Position numbers and translations under genes: made by a program
The notes under the pieces: generated by a model
Told to the model about the DNA's origin: nothing
The model's database searches: none
What the model saw: only the letters and a program-made list of their open reading frames with translations
Shown: in pieces, positions 44,180 to 52,175 of the stretch
Layout: each line of letters begins with the position of its first letter
Numbering within the stretch: the stretch's first letter is position 1
Origin: JBPEWY01 sp052032225
GTDB taxonomy: Bacteria; Bacteroidota; Bacteroidia; Flavobacteriales; Flavobacteriaceae
DNA length: 64,000 nt
NCBI GenBank assembly: GCA_052032225.1
Contig: JBPEWY010000083.1
Location: 62,001-126,000, forward strand
Direction of reading: 5' to 3'

Positions 44180-45146
44180 CTCTTTGTACCCAATAACATT
44201 TACGCCAATTTTTAAAGAAAGACTTTGGGGAGGTAATAAATTAAAAAGCCTCTTACACAAGCAAATAACAACAGAGAATGTTGGAGAAAGCTGGGAAATA
44301 TCAGCAGTTGCTGGAGATGTTTCTGTTGTTTCTAACGGTAGTTTAAAAGGAAAAACACTACAAGAGCTTATAAATACCTATAAACAAGAGTTACTTGGCA
44401 CACGCGTTTATAATAGATTTAAAACAACATTTCCTATACTAATAAAGTTTATAGATGCCAGGTTAGATTTATCTATTCAATTGCATCCTGATGATACTCT
44501 CGCACAAAAAAGACATAATTCTTTTGGGAAAACAGAAATGTGGTATATAATGCAAGCTGATGAAGATGCACGCTTGATAGTTGGATTTAATAAAACTGTT
44601 ACTAAACAAGAATATTTAAAAAATTTAGAGAACAAAACATTAACCACTATTTTAAATTATGAAAAAGTAAACCCTGGTGATACTTATTTTATAGAACCCG
44701 GCACAGTACATGCAATAGGTTCTGGTATTTTATTAGCAGAAATACAGCAAACATCAGATATAACATACAGAATTTACGATTTTGATAGAAGGGATAAAAA
44801 CGGTAAACTAAGAGAACTTCACACAGATTTAGCTTTAGATGCTATTAATTATACCAATAACCAAAACTTTAAGGTAACTTATAAACAAGAGATAAATACC
44901 AGTAATAATATGGTTACCTCACCTTATTTTATAACGAATTATTTACCGGTAATCGGTGAAATAAATTATAATTTACAAGACAGAGACTCGTTTACCATTT
45001 ATATGTGTGTTAAGGGTTCAGCTACAATAAAAAGCATATCAGGATCTGTAGAGCTTTCTGTAGGGCAAACGGTATTAATTCCGGCAGCACTACCAAATAT
45101 AACTATCGAAGCTAAAAAAGCTACCTTACTGGAGGTTTATATTTAA
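44169..45146 (+). CDS. manA: Mannose-6-phosphate isomerase, class I
   Basis: 325 residues. Cupin-type zinc enzyme interconverting fructose-6-P and mannose-6-P, feeding GDP-mannose and glycan synthesis. Zinc ligands Q104 and H106 (SIQLHPDD), E123 (GKTEMWY) and H181 (EPGTVHAIG) are all present; the N-terminal ERLWGGNKL and the W in GESWEIS are typical. It overlaps the pterin synthase gene by 11 bases. The three genes have unrelated pathways but are translationally linked by these overlaps. Confidence 0.92.
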   Translation: MENSSLYPITFTPIFKERLWGGNKLKSLLHKQITTENVGESWEISAVAGDVSVVSNGSLKGKTLQELINTYKQELLGTRVYNRFKTTFPILIKFIDARLDLSIQLHPDDTLAQKRHNSFGKTEMWYIMQADEDARLIVGFNKTVTKQEYLKNLENKTLTTILNYEKVNPGDTYFIEPGTVHAIGSGILLAEIQQTSDITYRIYDFDRRDKNGKLRELHTDLALDAINYTNNQNFKVTYKQEINTSNNMVTSPYFITNYLPVIGEINYNLQDRDSFTIYMCVKGSATIKSISGSVELSVGQTVLIPAALPNITIEAKKATLLEVYI

Positions 45147-45154
45147 TAATACTT

Positions 45155-45162
45155 TATTTTTG
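45155..45162 (+). promoter_or_regulatory. -7 element upstream of the 89-residue protein gene
   Basis: TATTTTTG (TAnnTTTG) ends 17 bases before the ATG at 45180. No good TTG box lies at 19-21 bases upstream, so this is moderate evidence that the small gene has its own promoter. Confidence 0.45.
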
Positions 45163-45179
45163 CGAAAAATTTTAAAATT

Positions 45180-45449
45180 ATGGCTAGCATAAGAAATCTT
45201 AAAAAAGATATTAATTACGTTTTAGGTGATATTATAGATGCGGTTTATTTATGGGAGATGGTTAATAATAAACCTAACTCTAAAGAAGGTAATGCTATTA
45301 TAGATAAGGCTATTGAGGTTTTTGATGATTTAATTACCAAAGTAAACGACAGAACTGTAGAAAACAGAAGCGCTCATTTAAAGCAAGTTAACGTAGAATT
45401 AGAGAAAGAAGCAAACAAGCTTGTTGAAAAAATTAACAAGTTAGGATAA
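45180..45449 (+). CDS. Conserved-looking small helical protein, function unknown
   Basis: 89 residues, not recognised. It is soluble, strongly helical, without signal peptide, cysteine or membrane segment. Notable pieces are IRNLKKDINYVLGDIIDAVY, a short KPNS turn and a C-terminal charged helix (LKQVNVELEKEANKLVEKIN) that could form a coiled coil. Codon use resembles neighbouring genes, and its own -7 element supports expression. It follows manA by 33 bases and precedes a tRNA gene. The pattern is that of small flavobacterial proteins kept near housekeeping genes, but I can assign no function. Confidence 0.75.
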   Translation: MASIRNLKKDINYVLGDIIDAVYLWEMVNNKPNSKEGNAIIDKAIEVFDDLITKVNDRTVENRSAHLKQVNVELEKEANKLVEKINKLG

Positions 45450-45467
45450 TTTTTTTCGCAAAAAGCC

Positions 45468-45497
45468 TTGTAGTTTTTAAATTGAAATTTATATTTG
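45468..45497 (+). promoter_or_regulatory. Promoter of the single tRNA-Thr gene
   Basis: TTG at 45468-45470, 19 bases, then TATATTTG (45490-45497), the consensus arrangement. The predicted start near 45504 gives a short 5' leader before the tRNA at 45511. Confidence 0.75.
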
Positions 45498-45510
45498 CGG
45501 AAAATTTATT

Positions 45511-45584
45511 GCCGGTATAGCTCAGCTGGCTAGAGCAGCTGATTTGTAATCAGCAGGTCGTGGGTTCGAGTCCCTCTACCGGCT
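45511..45584 (+). tRNA. tRNA-Thr (anticodon TGT), second copy
   Basis: 74-base cloverleaf identical to the tRNA at 8622 except for three acceptor-stem positions: pair 5-68 is G-C instead of A-U and pair 7-66 is A-U instead of G-U. Anticodon loop TTTGTAA. It is a single-gene unit with its own promoter and terminator. Confidence 0.96.
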
Positions 45585-45592
45585 CACATATA

Positions 45593-45626
45593 AAAAGCCC
45601 CTTTCTTAAAGATCAGGGGCTTTTTT
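45593..45626 (+). terminator. Terminator of tRNA-Thr
   Basis: AAAAGCCCCT (45593-45602) pairs with AGGGGCTTTT (45615-45624), 12-base loop, followed by further T. Confidence 0.88.
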
Positions 45627-45645
45627 ATTTTACTTTTATGGACTT

Positions 45646-45680
45646 AAAAAACTCCTCGGTAATGCCGAGGAGTTTTTGTT
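45646..45680 (-). terminator. Terminator of the minus-strand DUF4369 gene (bidirectional)
   Basis: ACTCCTCGG (45651-45659) pairs with CCGAGGAGT (45665-45673), with A runs on the left and T runs on the right, so it can stop transcription from either side. It backs up the tRNA terminator. Confidence 0.85.
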
Positions 45681-45704
45681 TTTTTACAAGGTAATTAAGC
45701 AAGC

Positions 45705-46421
45705 TTACTTGCTGTTGCTTTCTTTTTGCTTTACCTTATTTATAAACTCTGTTAGCATTTTGCCATACTTAGAATTTGCAACTTCTGGAGTTAATGCTTT
45801 GTGTATGGTATCTAAGTACTTTACTTGCATATCATACGCTTCTGCCATAACAATATAAGGAGCTACATGAGAGTTGCTGTTATTTAATGCAAAATTAATT
45901 GTGTATAAGTAGCTTCTTAGTGTGTTTTTCTCTGCGAGTTTATTTAAAGAGTCTAAAGCAACAAGATTGCTATCACGTTGGGCTTCGAAGGTTGCTTTAA
46001 TTAAATCTAAGTTTTGGTTAGTATATCTAGATTTTCCTTTGCTGTATTGTTCCCATACTTTATGGGTTTCAGAACCTTCAATTTTAGCATCTACTTCAAA
46101 ATTCTCTCTGCTTGTAGTAATGGTTATTTCTCCAGGTTCTCCAAAAAACAAAATACGATCATTTAACTCATTTCCATCTTTTTTATTTAAATAAAGGTAA
46201 AACACCTCTGGACTTTCTAAAGTAGTAGAAAAAGCAAAATCACTTTTACCATTAATAACAATAGAATCTACAACCACAAGAGCAGTATCCTCTATTTTCT
46301 GTAAGTAAAGCGTTCCTTTTTTTAGTCCTTTAATAGTGCCCTTTACATTCATTGTGGTGGCATCATTTCCACAAGATAGTAACGTAACTAATACAATAAA
46401 ATACGCAATAAAGTTTCTCAT
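45705..46421 (-). CDS. DUF4369 domain lipoprotein
   Basis: 238 residues. The signal peptide ends in a lipobox (LVTLLSC, Cys17), so it is probably an outer- or inner-membrane lipoprotein. Residues 22-120 fit DUF4369 (VKGTIKGLKKGTLYLQKI, then a GEPGEITI strand), the beta-rich module often found before thioredoxin-like domains in Bacteroidota. Here the thioredoxin domain is absent and a helical tail (about 125-238) takes its place. Function unknown; such proteins occur in redox and cell-envelope loci. Fifty bases separate it from the DUF819 gene upstream. Confidence 0.78.
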   Translation of the reverse strand: MRNFIAYFIVLVTLLSCGNDATTMNVKGTIKGLKKGTLYLQKIEDTALVVVDSIVINGKSDFAFSTTLESPEVFYLYLNKKDGNELNDRILFFGEPGEITITTSRENFEVDAKIEGSETHKVWEQYSKGKSRYTNQNLDLIKATFEAQRDSNLVALDSLNKLAEKNTLRSYLYTINFALNNSNSHVAPYIVMAEAYDMQVKYLDTIHKALTPEVANSKYGKMLTEFINKVKQKESNSK

Positions 46422-46470
46422 GTTTACTTATTTGTTAAGGGTGGCAAATATCAAGAATCTTAATTAAAAA

Positions 46471-47739
46471 TTAAACTTTAGAAGCAATTTCCATTAAATA
46501 AGCACAAAACATTGCTCCGTAGGTTCCAACTACATATCCAAACACAGCTAAAAGTACTCCAACTGTAGCAAGAGAAGGATGAAAAGCAGCTGCTACAATT
46601 GGTGCAGAAGCAGCACCACCTACGTTTGCCTGACTTCCAACAGCCAAGAAAAAGTACGGAGCTTTAATTAGCTTGGCTACAACAATTAGTAATACGGCAT
46701 GAATGGTCATCCATACTAAACCAATGGCAATTAACCCCGGATTTTCTAAAATTTTACCTAAATCCATTTTCATACCAATTGTGGCAACAAGTACATAAAT
46801 AAAAACGCTCCCAATTTTACCTGCACCTGCTCCTTCATAGTTTTTGGCTTTGGTAAAAGAAAGCGCAATGCCAATAGCAGTAGCTATAGTTATCATCCAG
46901 AAAAATTGAGACCCAAAAGAAGATAGGGCACTTTGTTTATCTCTTACCGCTTCGAATGTTTGAGCCAACCATTCTGAAATATTGTTAGCACCCCAATGGG
47001 CTATTCCAACAGCTACAAATGCAATTGATAGAATAATCATTAAATCATTTAAGGAAGGATTTCTTGAAACCTTTTCTGCAAATTCAGAAACTTTTATTCT
47101 AAGCTCTTCGATTGCGCTTGTGTCTGCTTTTAACCAATTATCTATTCGTTTGTTTTTGCCAATTCCGAGTAAAATTATGGCCATCCATAAGTTAGCAACT
47201 ACAATATCTACTAATACCATTCCTCCGTATTTTTGTGGATTATATTGAAAAATTTCTAACATGGCGGCCTGGTTTGCTCCGCCACCAATCCAACTTCCTG
47301 CAAGCGTTGCCAACCCTCTCCAGACAGCATCAAAACCAACACCACCAACGGTTTCAGGAGAAACTAAAGAAATTAATAAAATTGCAAGGGGCCCACCAAT
47401 TATAATACCTACAGTACCGGTAAAAAACATGATTAATGCTTTCGGACCTAAATTAAAAACCGCTTTTAAATCTATGCTTAAAGTCATTAAAACCAACGAT
47501 GCCGGCAACAAAAATCTACTTGCTACATAATAAAGTTGCGAATGCTCATCTGAAATTATTCCAAGAGATGTAAAGATGGCCGGAAGTAAGTAACACATTA
47601 AAAGTGCTGGTACAATGTTGTAAAACTTTTGCCAAAATCCACTTTTTATTGACGATGTGTAAAAAACAAAACCCAAGGTTAGCATAAGTACACCAAGGGT
47701 AATTGTATCTTGAGTAAATAAAGGTGTAGTTTTATCCAT
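46471..47739 (-). CDS. DUF819 family integral membrane protein
   Basis: 422 residues with about ten to twelve hydrophobic segments. The start DTITLGVLMLTLGFVFYTS and the motifs SWIGGGANQAAMLE, GSQANVGGAASAPIVAAAF and GYVVGTYG are typical of DUF819 (YjcL-like). The Gly/Ala/Asn-rich paired motifs in the two halves resemble inverted-repeat secondary transporters of the CPA/anion type, so a transport role is likely, with substrate unknown. It is separated by 50 bases from the lipoprotein gene, and cotranscription is plausible. Confidence 0.82.
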   Translation of the reverse strand: MDKTTPLFTQDTITLGVLMLTLGFVFYTSSIKSGFWQKFYNIVPALLMCYLLPAIFTSLGIISDEHSQLYYVASRFLLPASLVLMTLSIDLKAVFNLGPKALIMFFTGTVGIIIGGPLAILLISLVSPETVGGVGFDAVWRGLATLAGSWIGGGANQAAMLEIFQYNPQKYGGMVLVDIVVANLWMAIILLGIGKNKRIDNWLKADTSAIEELRIKVSEFAEKVSRNPSLNDLMIILSIAFVAVGIAHWGANNISEWLAQTFEAVRDKQSALSSFGSQFFWMITIATAIGIALSFTKAKNYEGAGAGKIGSVFIYVLVATIGMKMDLGKILENPGLIAIGLVWMTIHAVLLIVVAKLIKAPYFFLAVGSQANVGGAASAPIVAAAFHPSLATVGVLLAVFGYVVGTYGAMFCAYLMEIASKV

Positions 47740-47802
47740 AGAAAAAAGTTTTTGCCAAAATACAAAAAATGGCCTACACCCAAACAGTAAAATTTGTGCT
47801 AT

Positions 47803-49992
47803 TTATATGTTTAACCAATAGGTTAATTTTAGGTTTATAGAACGATTTTTAGGCATAATAGTATTAGTAAAGTAATTATCGTTATAAACAATAAATAAAT
47901 CGGAAAGCGGAGCAAAACGCCATTGTAAGCGCGTGTTTATACCTAGGTTGTCTCTTTGATTGCTGTATTGTATAAAGGTAGACCAAAATAAAGATCTGTT
48001 AAATGTAACATCTAGTTTAGGGCCAATTAACCAGATTGAAGCAGATGGATGCGGATTTGGCAACTCAATTCTATCAAAATTTACGTTTACAGAAGCAAAA
48101 AACTTAGGCTGAACTCTAATTCCTATGTTTGCTTCGAAAGAGTATTTATTACCGTTATAAAATCTACCAATAGATGGATTTAATGAATATGCAAAAGCTT
48201 TACGACGGTCTGATTGGTAACGTAATGATACACTATTGTAATAATATCCTTGGTTTGCAGGTAATGGCACACCATCTGTTCCGGTAGGATCAAATTCGTC
48301 TGTTAAATACGTAAACCTATTAAAAAGTGCTGCTCTAAATTCTGATTGGTCATTAAAACGAGTTTCCCAAGCTGTAATAAATAAATAATCTGAGTTTTTA
48401 TAATCTAATTCAGGTCGCCAAAAGAAAATAGGCTCAAAAGATATGCTGTGGTAATTAACACTTTTACTTTCAGACCAAAAAATTCGCTCTATTTCGGGGT
48501 TAATTTTTAAAATATCTGTACGACGAATAAAACCTAAATCTGATCTGAAGTTTGCACCAATGTAATTAGACTCAAAACCAATTTTATAGTTTCTTGAGTT
48601 GTAGTTTAGTGAGATTCCAGCAGATTGATTTTTATTATTTTCATTAGGCGCAAATGAGTTGTGCAGAAAAAATCTACCCACCCAAGTATTATCTGCAGAT
48701 GCTAAATTATAATCTACACCTATTACACGATTATACTTATCTTCTGGAGCAATATAATTTTCATCACTAAAAGACTGTCTGTTTACAAAAATTAAACCAA
48801 TGTTTGACCTCGAGAATACTTTGCGCTGTATGGCTAAAACAGTATTGTTGTTGCTAGGAATGTTATTGGCTTCATCTTTTTCTGTTTGAATATTTAAAAA
48901 GCCAAGTCGCCAGTTTTCATCAATTTTACCGCTAAGTCTTACACCGGCTATAATTTTATTTTCTATGGTATTTCCGGCTGTATCTTTTGCAATACCAATT
49001 CTTCTTGAGAAAAAAGGATTGGCTTCTCTATTGTCTCCAAAATCAGAAAACAAATCGCTATTATCTATAAAAAATTGTCTTTTTTCGGGCAATGAAACTT
49101 CAAAACGAGTAAGGTTTGTAACTTGGTCATCTACCTCTACCTGAGAAAAATCGGGATTTACAGTAATATCTAAATTCATACTATTTCCGATAGATATTTT
49201 AGCATCTCCACCAAATTTAAAATCAGAGGTAGTCTCGTTAGTTTCGTAATCTTTACCAATTAATGTGTTAACATAAGGGATTAATGCCATTGGGGTTTTT
49301 GATTTTCCGAGAGGTTTTTCAAAAATCATATCACCCATAAAGGCAAGATTAAATATAAACTGGTTTCGTGGAATATTTATCCAAGTACTTTGCTCATTAG
49401 ATTGTGTGTCAAATCGGTACCTATTAAACCACCACTTGGTTTCACCTTCTTTGAATTTAAATGATGTTAAGGGGATGGCCATTTCGGCTACGTAATAATC
49501 ATCGTAAATTTTGGTTTCTGCTTTCCATTTAACATCCCAGGTAATGTTAAACCCTCTTAAATCTGATCCTCCACCGGAGACAAGGCCTTCGCGTCTAACT
49601 CCGTAAGGGTTTATACCAAATAAAAAAGCATTAGCACCATCATTAAATGTATCAAACATTAACGTTATGTTATCGCTGTTACCGGCCCGAAAGTCTCGTT
49701 TTAGGGTAGGAGTTACAAATTTATTGCCTGCTGCTTTTACAGTTATTCCTATGTACAGCGTTGTATTGTCATAAAGCATTTTAATTTCACTTGGCTGGGT
49801 AGCCAAAACACTATCGGTAGGGAAGTATTGCCAAAAATCTTTAGCACTATCTGCAGTTTGCCAAGCAGATTCGTTTAAAGCGCCATCTAAAGTTATGGGC
49901 TCTGTACTATATTTTACGGTAAATTGTTTTTTTTGCTGAGCGAAGCAGAATGATGTTAGAATGCTCGCAACAATACATAAAAGTCTGCTCAT
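47803..49992 (-). CDS. DUF5916 outer-membrane protein with CBM9-like N-terminal domain
   Basis: 729 residues. Signal peptide about 1-18 (ends FCFAQQ). Residues 24-220 resemble the family 9 carbohydrate-binding fold (ITLDGALNESAWQTAD, TTLYIGITV, ADNITLMFDTFND-type strands, FKFKEGETKWW). The rest is DUF5916, a series of long amphipathic strands ending in an aromatic-rich C-terminus, consistent with an outer-membrane beta-barrel. The family is common in marine Bacteroidota and often linked to polymer use, but no PUL genes are nearby. Function cannot be stated beyond probable surface binding or transport. Confidence 0.82.
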   Translation of the reverse strand: MSRLLCIVASILTSFCFAQQKKQFTVKYSTEPITLDGALNESAWQTADSAKDFWQYFPTDSVLATQPSEIKMLYDNTTLYIGITVKAAGNKFVTPTLKRDFRAGNSDNITLMFDTFNDGANAFLFGINPYGVRREGLVSGGGSDLRGFNITWDVKWKAETKIYDDYYVAEMAIPLTSFKFKEGETKWWFNRYRFDTQSNEQSTWINIPRNQFIFNLAFMGDMIFEKPLGKSKTPMALIPYVNTLIGKDYETNETTSDFKFGGDAKISIGNSMNLDITVNPDFSQVEVDDQVTNLTRFEVSLPEKRQFFIDNSDLFSDFGDNREANPFFSRRIGIAKDTAGNTIENKIIAGVRLSGKIDENWRLGFLNIQTEKDEANNIPSNNNTVLAIQRKVFSRSNIGLIFVNRQSFSDENYIAPEDKYNRVIGVDYNLASADNTWVGRFFLHNSFAPNENNKNQSAGISLNYNSRNYKIGFESNYIGANFRSDLGFIRRTDILKINPEIERIFWSESKSVNYHSISFEPIFFWRPELDYKNSDYLFITAWETRFNDQSEFRAALFNRFTYLTDEFDPTGTDGVPLPANQGYYYNSVSLRYQSDRRKAFAYSLNPSIGRFYNGNKYSFEANIGIRVQPKFFASVNVNFDRIELPNPHPSASIWLIGPKLDVTFNRSLFWSTFIQYSNQRDNLGINTRLQWRFAPLSDLFIVYNDNYFTNTIMPKNRSINLKLTYWLNI

Positions 49993-50055
49993 GAGTTGAT
50001 GGTTGGCATGAGCGTATAAAATTAATATTTAAATCGTTAAAAAAAACTTAATGTT

Positions 50056-50229
50056 TTAGTTGTCTTTATCTGATTTATTTTTTGGAGCTCTATTGGCATT
50101 CTTTAGGCTTTGCATGAGCATCCATTCTATTTGCCCATTAGTGCTTCTAAACTCATCTGCAGCCCATTTTTCTATGGCTTTAAGCATATCTTCATTTATA
50201 CGTAATGCAAAGGCTTTCTTTTTAGGCAT
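50056..50229 (-). CDS. Arc-like ribbon-helix-helix DNA-binding protein (57 aa)
   Basis: Below the size of most gene calls, but convincing: MPKKKAFALRINEDMLKAIE begins a ribbon-helix-helix fold with the basic beta strand KKKAFALRI, helix 1 with KAIEKWAADEF, the turn RSTNGQ, and helix 2 IEWMLMQSLKNA, then a basic tail. The strand-helix-helix order and the DEF-x5-Q-x-EWML pattern match Arc-family proteins common in Bacteroidota. The ATG is one base after the stop of the alpha/beta hydrolase gene, so it is translated from the same mRNA. It probably acts as a dimeric repressor, perhaps of its own operon, rather than as an antitoxin; no toxin gene adjoins it. Confidence 0.85.
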   Translation of the reverse strand: MPKKKAFALRINEDMLKAIEKWAADEFRSTNGQIEWMLMQSLKNANRAPKNKSDKDN

Positions 50230-50230
50230 A

Positions 50231-51175
50231 TTATTGTTTTACAAATGATGTTATGGCTTTTATTAACTCTTTAGAAACCGGAAAAGAGTCTGTTAAGTAA
50301 GATTGTGTGTTTTGTTCTGCTGAGGTTACTTCTTTTAGAACATGATTCATATTTTTAATTATAACCAATTTGGAATTATGTGCAGCTTCATGAAGATTTT
50401 TTGCATCATTTACAGTTACTTGGGTGTCTTGATCTCCATTAATAATTAAAATTGGAATAGTAATTTTTTTAATTTCTTCTACCGGATTATAAGAAATGTA
50501 TTGTTTTAAAAAGGGAAGGTTTTGTTTTGCAAATATAGAAAGCAAGTAAAAATTAACATCTTTTATGGCCCCTGTCTCTGAAAGTTCTTGTAAATGCTGA
50601 GCTGCAATTTCACCAAGCTCTTTATTTTGAGCGCTCAGTTGTCTGATAATAGCTTTATCTGCGCTTTCCCCTAATCCGGCTAAAGAGATAAATTTAGAGA
50701 CTTTATTTTGTTGCTTATTAATAGCTAACATTGCTACAAGAGAACCTTGGCTGTGCCCGATTAAAATAACATTGTTAAACCTGCTGTCATTCTCAAAATG
50801 ATTTAAAATGGCAACTACATCATCAATTAAATCCGTAAAATGATATTTTTTTAAAATAAAAGGATGATTTTCTTTAGGAACATTACGTTTATCATATCTA
50901 AAAAATGCAATACCATTGCTACTAAGTTCGTGTGCTAATTGTTTTATGTAGTTTGGATTAACATTAAATTGAGGTTGATTACCATTCCTATCAGGATTTC
51001 CGGAGCCTTGCACAAATATAACAAGGGGTTGCTTTTCGCTATTTTCTTTGTATGATAGCGTGCCGGGCAGTTTAATACTATCGTTCCAAATAATGATTTC
51101 TTCTGTTTTATAACCAGTTTGTGCGGTTATAACTAAAGAGCAAAATACAGCTATTAGTAAAGCGAGTGTTTTCAT
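50231..51175 (-). CDS. Secreted alpha/beta hydrolase
   Basis: 314 residues. A signal peptide (1-18, ends VITAQ) suggests periplasmic location. Alpha/beta hydrolase fold: oxyanion region VIFVQGSGNPDRNG, nucleophile serine in LIGHSQGSLVAM, acid in IINGDQDTQV and histidine in MNHVLKEV. It resembles the serine aminopeptidase/lysophospholipase-like group of Bacteroidota with unknown substrate. It lies between the SPFH gene (23 bases upstream) and the Arc-like gene (1 base downstream) and so belongs to a three-gene operon. Confidence 0.86.
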   Translation of the reverse strand: MKTLALLIAVFCSLVITAQTGYKTEEIIIWNDSIKLPGTLSYKENSEKQPLVIFVQGSGNPDRNGNQPQFNVNPNYIKQLAHELSSNGIAFFRYDKRNVPKENHPFILKKYHFTDLIDDVVAILNHFENDSRFNNVILIGHSQGSLVAMLAINKQQNKVSKFISLAGLGESADKAIIRQLSAQNKELGEIAAQHLQELSETGAIKDVNFYLLSIFAKQNLPFLKQYISYNPVEEIKKITIPILIINGDQDTQVTVNDAKNLHEAAHNSKLVIIKNMNHVLKEVTSAEQNTQSYLTDSFPVSKELIKAITSFVKQ

Positions 51176-51198
51176 AGATTTAAAATTTTTAAAATATA

Positions 51199-52059
51199 TT
51201 AATGACTAAGAGTGCCTGCATTTACTACAGGTGCAGCATCTTTATCACCACAAAGAATTACCATTAAGTTGCTAACCATGGCTGCTTTACGTTCTTCGTC
51301 TAACTCTAGTAATTCTTTTTTATTTAACTCATCTAATGCCATTTCTACCATACTAACAGCGCCCTCTACTATTTTATGTCTGGCAGCAACAATTGCTGTT
51401 GCTTGCTGTCTTTTAAGCATGGCGTTTGCAATTTCTTGCGCATAGGCTAAATATCCAATTCTGGCCTCTAAAACTTCAATTCCAGCCATGGCTAAACGTT
51501 CTTGAATTTCTTTTTCTAATGCTTCACTTACCTCATTTACGCTAGAGCGTAAAGTAATGTCTTCTTCATGGCCATCATCTGCAAAGTTGTCATATGGGTA
51601 CATACTTGCCAGTTTTCTAACTGCAGCATCTGTTTGTACTCTAACAAAGTTTTCATAATTATCAACATCAAAGGCAGCTTTGTATGTGTCTGTTACACGC
51701 CAAACAAGAATTGTACTGATCATAATTGGGTTTCCAAGCTTATCGTTCACCTTTAAGCGCTCACTATCAAAATTGCTAGCTCTTAATGAAATTTTCTTTT
51801 TGTAGTAGAAAGGATTTGCCCAGAAAAAACCATTTTCTTTTACAGTACCAACATACTTTCCAAATAACAACAATACTCGAGAGCTGTTAGGATTTACTAG
51901 CATAAAACCCGGAAAAAGAAAGAGGGATAAAAAGAAGACAATTAATAAATATCCGTTTTTAGTAGCTATAAAAAAGCTAATGCTTCCAAAAAATAATGCT
52001 AAGGTTATAAAAAGCATTACATAACCATTTAATGGGGTAATAGTTTTTTCTCTATTCAT
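51199..52059 (-). CDS. SPFH/Band 7 (stomatin-like) membrane protein
   Basis: 286 residues. Two hydrophobic helices (about 12-32 and 35-54) anchor it, followed by an SPFH domain (NPNSSRVLLLFGKYVGTVKE, then AAVRKLASMYPYD, and ALEKEIQERLAMAGIEVLEA) and a helical tail with MLKRQQATAIVAARHKIVEGA. SPFH proteins form ring-like cages that organise membrane microdomains and control proteases. First gene of the operon with the hydrolase and Arc-like regulator. The region just upstream holds phased GATAT repeats. Normally such genes pair with an NfeD partner; none is present here. Confidence 0.88.
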   Translation of the reverse strand: MNREKTITPLNGYVMLFITLALFFGSISFFIATKNGYLLIVFFLSLFLFPGFMLVNPNSSRVLLLFGKYVGTVKENGFFWANPFYYKKKISLRASNFDSERLKVNDKLGNPIMISTILVWRVTDTYKAAFDVDNYENFVRVQTDAAVRKLASMYPYDNFADDGHEEDITLRSSVNEVSEALEKEIQERLAMAGIEVLEARIGYLAYAQEIANAMLKRQQATAIVAARHKIVEGAVSMVEMALDELNKKELLELDEERKAAMVSNLMVILCGDKDAAPVVNAGTLSH

Positions 52060-52075
52060 AACAACATGATTTAAA

Positions 52076-52104
52076 GTGATATTAAAATGATATCATAAAG
52101 ATAT
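52076..52104 (-). promoter_or_regulatory. Three GATAT repeats at 11-base spacing upstream of the SPFH operon
   Basis: GATAT occurs at 52078, 52089 and 52100, exactly 11 bases apart (about one helical turn), within GTGATAT, ATGATAT and AAGATAT. The central copy forms the palindrome ATGATATCAT (52087-52096). The array lies 17-45 bases before the SPFH start codon, a good place for an operator of the ribbon-helix-helix protein encoded at the end of the operon. In AT-rich DNA chance is not excluded. Confidence 0.5.
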
Positions 52105-52149
52105 AATATAAAATTCACAAAAACAAACACTTATATTAAATAGCTTGTT

Positions 52150-52157
52150 TATTTTTG
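52150..52157 (+). promoter_or_regulatory. -7 element of the S1/P1 nuclease gene
   Basis: TATTTTTG (TAnnTTTG) ends 18 bases before the ATG at 52176. No TTG box at usual spacing. It is divergent from the SPFH operon, so the GATAT repeats could influence both genes. Confidence 0.45.
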
Positions 52158-52175
52158 TTTGAAAAATTTTAAAGA

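Noticed and set aside
45676..45858. Open frame opposite the DUF4369 lipoprotein gene
   Set aside because: Shadow of the real minus-strand gene; it begins inside a terminator T run and has no recognisable features.
50056..50229. Arc-like protein as antitoxin of a toxin-antitoxin pair
   Set aside because: No small toxin gene adjoins it; the upstream partner is a signal-peptide-bearing alpha/beta hydrolase of 314 residues.
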